NCBI GenBank assembly: GCA_017618515.1
Contig: JAFZUB010000131.1
Span: 1 to 5,584, forward strand
DNA: 5,584 nucleotides
Direction of reading: 5' to 3'
Source of the DNA: Bacteroidaceae bacterium
GTDB lineage: Bacteria; Bacteroidota; Bacteroidia; Bacteroidales; Bacteroidaceae
In this document: piece by piece, positions 5,363 to 5,584 of the stretch
Numbering within the stretch: position 1 is the stretch's first letter
Layout of the letters: each line of letters starts with the position of its first letter
The notes under the pieces: model-generated
Databases searched by the model: none
Seen by the model: only the letters and a program-made list of their open reading frames with translations
Told to the model about the DNA's origin: nothing
Made by a program: the position numbers and the translations under genes

Positions 5363-5584
5363 GTCAAACAAATCCAGCTGCACGGGTGGCAGCAGATTGT
5401 AGCTCATGCGGTGGTAAGGCGACGGGCCGTGGGCACGGATGGCATCACGGTGGGCTGCAGTGGGATAGCCTTTGTTTTGATTCCAGCAGTAGCAGGGATA
5501 TTGCTCGTGAAGCTCGTCCATATAGTCGTCGCGGTAGGTCTTGGCCAGGATCGACGCGGCAGCTATCGAGAGGAACTTGCCATC
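5360..5584 (-). CDS. rnhB: Ribonuclease HII, C-terminal 74 residues (5' end outside window)
   Basis: RNase HII cuts the RNA strand of RNA-DNA hybrids and starts removal of misincorporated ribonucleotides from DNA in the cytoplasm. The fragment begins D-G-K-F-L and carries the family block [17 protein letters not shown]. Its Arg-Asp (fragment residues 18-19) corresponds, from my knowledge of the family, to the last of the four catalytic carboxylates. KGYPT (38-42) and the [10 protein letters not shown] block (56-65) follow, and the protein ends V-Q-L-D-L-F-D before a TAG stop. The frame is open to the window edge, and about 125 N-terminal residues, including the other catalytic acids, should lie beyond it. 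The stop codon touches the end of a 7-bp tandem repeat that separates this gene from ribD, so the two may be co-transcribed. Identification is firm; completeness of the gene cannot be judged. Confidence 0.95.
   Translation of the reverse strand, partial: DGKFLSIAAASILAKTYRDDYMDELHEQYPCYCWNQNKGYPTAAHRDAIRAHGPSPYHRMSYNLLPPVQLDLFD

Overview
This 5.6 kb window looks like chromosomal DNA from a member of the Bacteroidales, probably a gut or rumen Prevotellaceae- or Muribaculaceae-like organism. The evidence is a CotH-kinase/dockerin secreted protein of the style common in that order, a lipoprotein with a short lipobox followed by Gly-Ser, no strong Shine-Dalgarno sequences, and a candidate promoter with Bacteroidota-type spacing. 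This assignment is an inference from protein style; there is no rRNA in the window.

All four genes lie on the minus strand and are read from the right edge to the left. From right to left they are: the last 74 codons of rnhB (RNase HII); a 54-bp gap filled mostly by a 7-bp tandem repeat; ribD (bifunctional riboflavin deaminase/reductase, probably starting at TTG); a small lipoprotein gene 7 bp downstream of ribD; a 136-bp gap with a candidate promoter; and a very large secreted CotH-kinase-family protein (at least 1204 residues) that runs off the left edge. rnhB, ribD and the lipoprotein gene are packed as a likely operon. The large secreted protein probably has its own promoter. RNase HII and RibD are cytoplasmic housekeeping enzymes, while the other two products are exported, so no shared pathway is evident.

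The most unusual feature is a family of four short tandem arrays, all with a 7-bp period, at 113-143, 2281-2318, 4447-4481 and 5323-5362. Three are embedded in frame in coding sequence: two in the CotH protein and one in RibD. One fills the rnhB-ribD gap. Because 7 is not a multiple of 3, an array encodes the same cyclic heptapeptide whichever frame enters it, with the shared pattern S-[I/M]-[L/F]-N-x-Q. Gain or loss of one unit would shift everything downstream. In each of the three coding arrays, both alternative frames meet a stop codon downstream. A second, unrelated insert-like element, an imperfect C/G-rich inverted repeat at 233-269, sits in frame in another loop of the CotH protein. 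Together these suggest that small repeat elements have colonised tolerant loops of genes here, and that the arrays may be hypermutable.

No tRNA, rRNA, CRISPR array, transposase or integrase was seen. There is no gene-free stretch longer than about 140 bp.
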